From the IMG/VR virus record IMGVR_UViG_3300035670_001255, positions 1-23,648 of that record: a stretch of 23,648 nucleotides of DNA. One strand, written 5' to 3'. The stretch is from a virus. The position numbers and the translations under genes are program-made. The notes under the pieces were generated by a model. That model had not been told where the DNA came from and searched no databases. It was given only the letters and a program-made list of their open reading frames with translations. How positions within the stretch are numbered: position 1 is the first letter of the stretch; the number at the start of each line of letters is the position of its first letter. This document shows, piece by piece, positions 20,970 to 23,648 of this stretch.

Positions 20970-22147
20970 GCATCATTCAGCTGCGCGATGCGGCCAAGCA
21001 CTTCAAGCAGCTGCCTCATCAACTCGCTGCGTGGGATTGGCTGCAGGAACACTTGGACGCTGACACGCTCAAGCAGTTCGCGGAGCTGTATCGCGCTGAT
21101 CCCGCCATCAAGCAACCGCTGCCGCCGACCTGGCTAGCGCCTGCCATGAAGATTATCCGTGAGTTTGAAGGCTGCAAGCTGGAGGCCTACCGCTGTCCAG
21201 CTGGTGTGCCCACCATCGGCTGGGGCACAACACGGCTGATGGATACGCCGGTGCGCATGGGCGACAAGATCAGTCAGGCCCTAGCGGATGAGCTGCTGCA
21301 AAACGAGGTAGAGAACCTCTTCGGCCCTGGCGTGCTGCACCTGCTGCCGCTGGCCAAGCAGTGGAAGCCAAATCAGGTCGCGGCCATCATCAGCTTCGCC
21401 TACAACCTCGGTCTTGGCGCTTTAGAGGATTCCACGCTGCGCAAGCGGCTGCTGGCTGGGGAAGATTCCTGCACCGTCGTGCGGGAAGAGCTACCGCGCT
21501 GGGTGCATGCCGGGGAAGCTGTGCTGGCTGGGCTAGAGCGGCGCCGCGCTGCGGAGGTGGCCCTGTTCTGCGGTGATCAGCGTTTGGGCGTGCCCGCACA
21601 GCAAAAGCCCAACACACCGCTGAAGGTGCCCTACTACAGCCAGCGCGATTCCACGGTGGCGGACCAGGCCAATCGGATGTGCTTCTCCAGCAGTTGCGCC
21701 ATGCTCGTCTCCTTCCTACGACCGGGTGTGATTACCGGTCTTGCGGCCGACGATCAATACCTCAAGACGGTGCAACGCTTTGGCGATACCACCGATGTGA
21801 ATGCCCAGCTCAAGGCACTAGCGCACTACGGCGTCAAGGCTCGCTTCAAGCAAGACGCCGGTTGGGATGACCTGCAGCAGCAGATCGCACGTTCGGTGCC
21901 GATCCCCTGCGGATTCCTGCATCACGGCACCAGCGCCAAGCCCACTGGCGGCGGCCATTGGCTCACCGTGATCGGCATCACCAAAGGTCACGTCATCGTC
22001 AACGATCCTTTTGGCGAGCTGGACGTGGTGCGTGGCACCTACCTCAACAGCAAAGGTTCAGGGCTGCCCTACAGCAAGGCGAACTGGGGGCCACGGTGGC
22101 TGGTGGAAGGACCGCGTTCCGGCTGGTGCATCATCGCCGAGCCATGA
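20966..22147 (+). CDS. Two-domain endolysin: GH24 lysozyme plus C39-like cysteine peptidase
   Basis: A 393-residue protein. Residues about 55-205 are a T4-type lysozyme (GH24): FEGCKLEAYRCPAGVPTIGWG contains E68, C77 and T83 at the spacing of the T4 triad E11/D20/T26, with Cys in place of Asp, a variant seen in other endolysins. QVAAIISFAYNLGLGAL follows. Residues about 218-393 read as a papain-fold C39-like domain: VPYYSQRD, catalytic C239 in MCFSSSCAM (aligning with C-G-P-x-S-x-x-M), H331 in GGGHWLTVIGI and D347 in VNDPFG. The lysozyme should cut the glycan strand. The second domain could cut a peptide or serve binding and processing; its substrate is not shown. The first 55 residues are a helical leader (QLPHQLAAWDWLQEHLDADT) without a signal peptide, so release needs a holin. 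Confidence 0.8.
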   Translation: MSIIQLRDAAKHFKQLPHQLAAWDWLQEHLDADTLKQFAELYRADPAIKQPLPPTWLAPAMKIIREFEGCKLEAYRCPAGVPTIGWGTTRLMDTPVRMGDKISQALADELLQNEVENLFGPGVLHLLPLAKQWKPNQVAAIISFAYNLGLGALEDSTLRKRLLAGEDSCTVVREELPRWVHAGEAVLAGLERRRAAEVALFCGDQRLGVPAQQKPNTPLKVPYYSQRDSTVADQANRMCFSSSCAMLVSFLRPGVITGLAADDQYLKTVQRFGDTTDVNAQLKALAHYGVKARFKQDAGWDDLQQQIARSVPIPCGFLHHGTSAKPTGGGHWLTVIGITKGHVIVNDPFGELDVVRGTYLNSKGSGLPYSKANWGPRWLVEGPRSGWCIIAEP

Positions 22148-22329
22148 GGAACGTGAACATCAGCCAGCGGATTCAACCTGGCCTCTGGAAGGTCCACCGC
22201 CGTGACACAGGCGTGGTGGTGTGGATGGCGATGGCCAACGGCATCACCTACCTCAGCTATCAAGAGGAGCAAACCCGCCTCTGGCTCAGCCGTGAGCTAG
22301 ACGACCCAGAACCGCTCGATGCGGCATGA
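22144..22329 (+). CDS. Small hypothetical protein, 61 residues
   Basis: Start ATG at 22144 overlaps the endolysin stop as ATGA; a longer in-frame version from 21958 would only be a shadow of the endolysin gene. The product has a beta-rich middle (GLWKVHRRDTGVVVWMAMANGITYLSYQ) and an acidic C terminus (SRELDDPEPLDAA). No known domain recognised. Coupling to the endolysin suggests co-expression in the lysis operon. The minus-strand terminator at 22329-22356 starts at its stop codon. Confidence 0.5.
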   Translation: MRNVNISQRIQPGLWKVHRRDTGVVVWMAMANGITYLSYQEEQTRLWLSRELDDPEPLDAA

Positions 22330-22356
22330 AAAAGCCCCCGGCATGACCACGGGGGC
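22329..22356 (-). terminator. Intrinsic terminator for the minus-strand small gene
   Basis: GCCCCCG (22334-22340) pairs with CGGGGGC (22350-22356). On the minus strand the hairpin is followed by five T (A run at 22329-22333). On the plus strand no T run follows, so it acts on leftward transcription. It lies 16 bases past the stop of the 54-residue gene at 22373-22537, which supports that gene as real. Confidence 0.8.
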
Positions 22357-22372
22357 AGGTTGAACATCCGAC

Positions 22373-22537
22373 CTAGTTTGCCGGCTTGTCTTTTCTTAAA
22401 CCTTTCGCCACCATCATGCACTCAAACATCACCTCAGCTTGCCAGCGTTGTTGATGTTCAATGCAGTAACCAAGGCCACACACCCGCCACTTGATCCCAT
22501 CCTTTGTGGTGACCTGATTGATGACAGGTTCACTCAC
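22373..22537 (-). CDS. Small minus-strand protein, 54 residues
   Basis: A GTG-started ORF. The product begins MSEPVINQVTTKDGIKWRV, has a CGLGYCIEHQQRWQAEVMFEC centre with three cysteines (20, 25, 40), and ends in a basic KGLRKDKPAN. Beta start, helical end; no membrane segment, no known domain recognised. Support: coding-like composition, a copy of the recurrent element (GGGAACCTAG) 31 bases upstream on the same strand, and an intrinsic terminator just downstream, so it looks like a complete single-gene transcription unit. It could be a phage moron or small regulator, but function is unknown. Confidence 0.55.
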   Translation of the reverse strand: MSEPVINQVTTKDGIKWRVCGLGYCIEHQQRWQAEVMFECMMVAKGLRKDKPAN

Positions 22538-22558
22538 GGGAATACTTAGCGCAACCTT

Positions 22559-22568
22559 CTAGGTTCCC
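22559..22568 (-). promoter_or_regulatory. Minus-strand copy of the recurrent element
   Basis: Minus-strand GGGAACCTAG, identical to the minus-strand copy at 3559-3568, beginning 31 bases before the GTG at 22537. It also forms an inverted repeat (AACCT-TCT-AGGTT) with GCAACCT on the plus strand, between two divergent small genes, similar to the arrangement at 3560-3587. Confidence 0.45.
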
Positions 22569-22571
22569 GTT

Positions 22572-22793
22572 ATGGCGTGGGGAGAGTGGATGGTGCCCCA
22601 GCCAGGACCGGAGCACCTGCTCACGCTGGAACAGCAACGGCGAGCTGTTGATGGCTACACGCTGCCGCAGGCCAAGGCCATGCTGCTGCGCTTGTGCCAG
22701 CTGTCCCTACATCAAGACCTGATCATCCGAGGCGCTACGCGGCGGATCGCAGAGCTTGAATGCACTCTTGCCCTTGCAGACCGCCAAGCTTAA
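22572..22793 (+). CDS. Small hypothetical protein, 73 residues
   Basis: A 73-residue, mainly helical protein: LLTLEQQRRAVDGYTLPQAK, MLLRLCQLSLHQDLIIRGATRRIAELE. The second half (LCxLSxHQDxIIRxATRRIAELE) is a motif I have seen in small proteins of cyanobacterial genomes and phages, but I cannot attach a function. The ATG is divergent from the minus-strand gene at 22537. Its last 59 bases overlap the 3' end of the convergent sigma factor gene, so the two cannot be independently changed there. Confidence 0.5.
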   Translation: MAWGEWMVPQPGPEHLLTLEQQRRAVDGYTLPQAKAMLLRLCQLSLHQDLIIRGATRRIAELECTLALADRQA

Positions 22794-23648
22794 GCCTCAG
22801 GGTGGTCATGGCTCGGTTGTGCATCTGCTGGGTGGCCTGACGGCTGACCTGAAGCTCGGCACCAATTTGTTCGTAAGGCTTCGGCAGGCGGGTGCTGCCG
22901 AAATAGCGGCTGCGGATGATGTGCTGGTGCTCGGGGGTCAGATCGTTGATGGCTTCATGTAGCGCATCACTGAACTCTTGCAAGTCATCAAGTTGTCCAT
23001 CGGTGCTGCGCGGATCAGCCACCACATCCATAAAGTCGCCGTACTTCTCACCGCCCGGCATCTTCTGATCCAGGCTCAAGACGCTGGCGTTGTGGTTGAG
23101 GTAGCCGAGCAGCGTTTGCTTCTGGATCCCGCAATGCTTGGCCACATCAGCCAGCGGCGGCAGCTTTCCCTGCTCCCGCAGGTGCAGCTGCATGTAGTCC
23201 ATCGCTTTGCGCAGCTGATCATTGGCCTGCATCGGCAGGTGGATGATGCGGCTGTGGCGGTTGATCGCCCGCGTGATGCCCTGGCGGATCCACCAGTAGC
23301 AATAGGTGCTGAACTTGTAGCCCAGCGCCGGCTCAAATTTGAGGATGGCGGAATCGAGGCCAATCAGACCTTCTTGAATCAGGTCTTCAAGGGTCAGCGT
23401 GCCGCTGTACTTCTTGTATTTGCCGGCCACATTGACGGCCAGGCGAATGTTGGAGAGAAAGAAGCGATCACGAGCGCGGCGCCCTTTGTTGATGATGCCC
23501 TTCTGCTGTTTGGTGGGCTTTTCAGGGTCACCGATGGCGAGCCAGGCCTGCACCTGACGAGCCAGGGTGATCTCTTCGGCAGCGGTGAGCAGGGGATAGC
23601 GGCGCGAGTGCTGGATGATCCAATCGACGGAAGTGCCAGGCGTAGCCA
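22735..23648 (-). CDS. Group-2 RpoD-like sigma factor (5' end outside window)
   Basis: The frame is open from the right edge, so only the C-terminal 303 residues are seen. It includes region 1.2 upstream of the first visible start codon (YPLLTAAEEITLARQVQAWL), region 2 (LTLEDLIQEGLIGLDSAILK, then GYKFSTYCYWWIRQGITRAI, IIHLP), region 3 (REQGKLPPLADVAKHCGI, ASVLSLDQKM) and region 4 (DLTPEHQHIIRSRYFGSTR, YEQIGAELQVSRQATQQ helix-turn-helix). This is a full sigma-70 of the cyanobacterial group-2 type, without signs of decay in what is visible. It would direct RNA polymerase to a set of promoters. Whether it belongs to the phage or to the neighbouring chromosome cannot be decided here. The last 59 bases overlap the convergent gene at 22572-22793. 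Confidence 0.85.
   Translation of the reverse strand, partial: ATPGTSVDWIIQHSRRYPLLTAAEEITLARQVQAWLAIGDPEKPTKQQKGIINKGRRARDRFFLSNIRLAVNVAGKYKKYSGTLTLEDLIQEGLIGLDSAILKFEPALGYKFSTYCYWWIRQGITRAINRHSRIIHLPMQANDQLRKAMDYMQLHLREQGKLPPLADVAKHCGIQKQTLLGYLNHNASVLSLDQKMPGGEKYGDFMDVVADPRSTDGQLDDLQEFSDALHEAINDLTPEHQHIIRSRYFGSTRLPKPYEQIGAELQVSRQATQQMHNRAMTTLRLKLGGLQGQECIQALRSAA

Noticed and set aside
21958-22143. N-terminal extension of the 61-residue gene after the endolysin
   Set aside because: It is the endolysin sequence read in another frame (His/Arg/Gln-rich); the coupled ATG at 22144 is the better start.

Overview
The window is a 23.6-kb piece of a temperate, long-tailed (siphovirus-type) phage or prophage, cut at both ends. 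The host is most likely a cyanobacterium of the Synechococcus/Cyanobium type. The right edge carries a group-2 RpoD-like sigma factor of the kind common in cyanobacteria, Shine-Dalgarno sequences are mostly weak, base composition is fairly GC-rich, and the small holin-like protein and the LamG/SPRY tail-fibre architecture resemble those of cyanophages. The host assignment is an inference; no host marker gene is present.

Layout. 1-2.7 kb: end of the head module (a Mu F/SPP1 gp7-like head protein and a DnaT-like head-tail connector), then a small sigma-70-like protein, then the tail tube protein, closed by an intrinsic terminator. 2.7-3.56 kb: two genes on the opposite strand that look like head-closure and tail-completion proteins. 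3.6-10.1 kb: tape measure, a distal-tail-like protein and a 1,196-residue tail-tip protein in a translationally coupled run. 10.1-12.7 kb: three structural proteins of unknown role and a 38-residue ORF. 12.7-14.6 kb: a lambda G/GT-type pair of tail assembly chaperones joined by a textbook -1 frameshift site (GGGAAAG plus a GC hairpin), a possible tail terminator and a BppU-like baseplate protein. 14.6-19.3 kb: a fibre cassette with a collagen-like peptide, three genes sharing one N-terminal fibre module, a LamG-SPRY-fibre-domain protein and a fibre assembly protein. 19.3-20.5 kb: a repeat-rich attP-like segment and a tyrosine integrase. 20.5-22.3 kb: lysis module (57-residue holin candidate, TM/coiled-coil protein, two-domain endolysin, small ORF). 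22.3-23.6 kb: a 54-residue minus-strand gene with its own terminator, a small plus-strand gene, and the partial sigma factor.

The most interesting signal not explained by genes is a repeated 10-base element, close to GGCAACYTAG. It lies about 27-33 bases before the start codon of at least eight genes, on both strands and always in the direction of the gene, and twice at a divergent pair. Together with two sigma-like proteins in the same window, this suggests a phage-specific transcription programme. That link is inference and is testable by transcription-start mapping.

Annotation limits: functions were assigned by reading the protein sequences against remembered family patterns; no database search was run.
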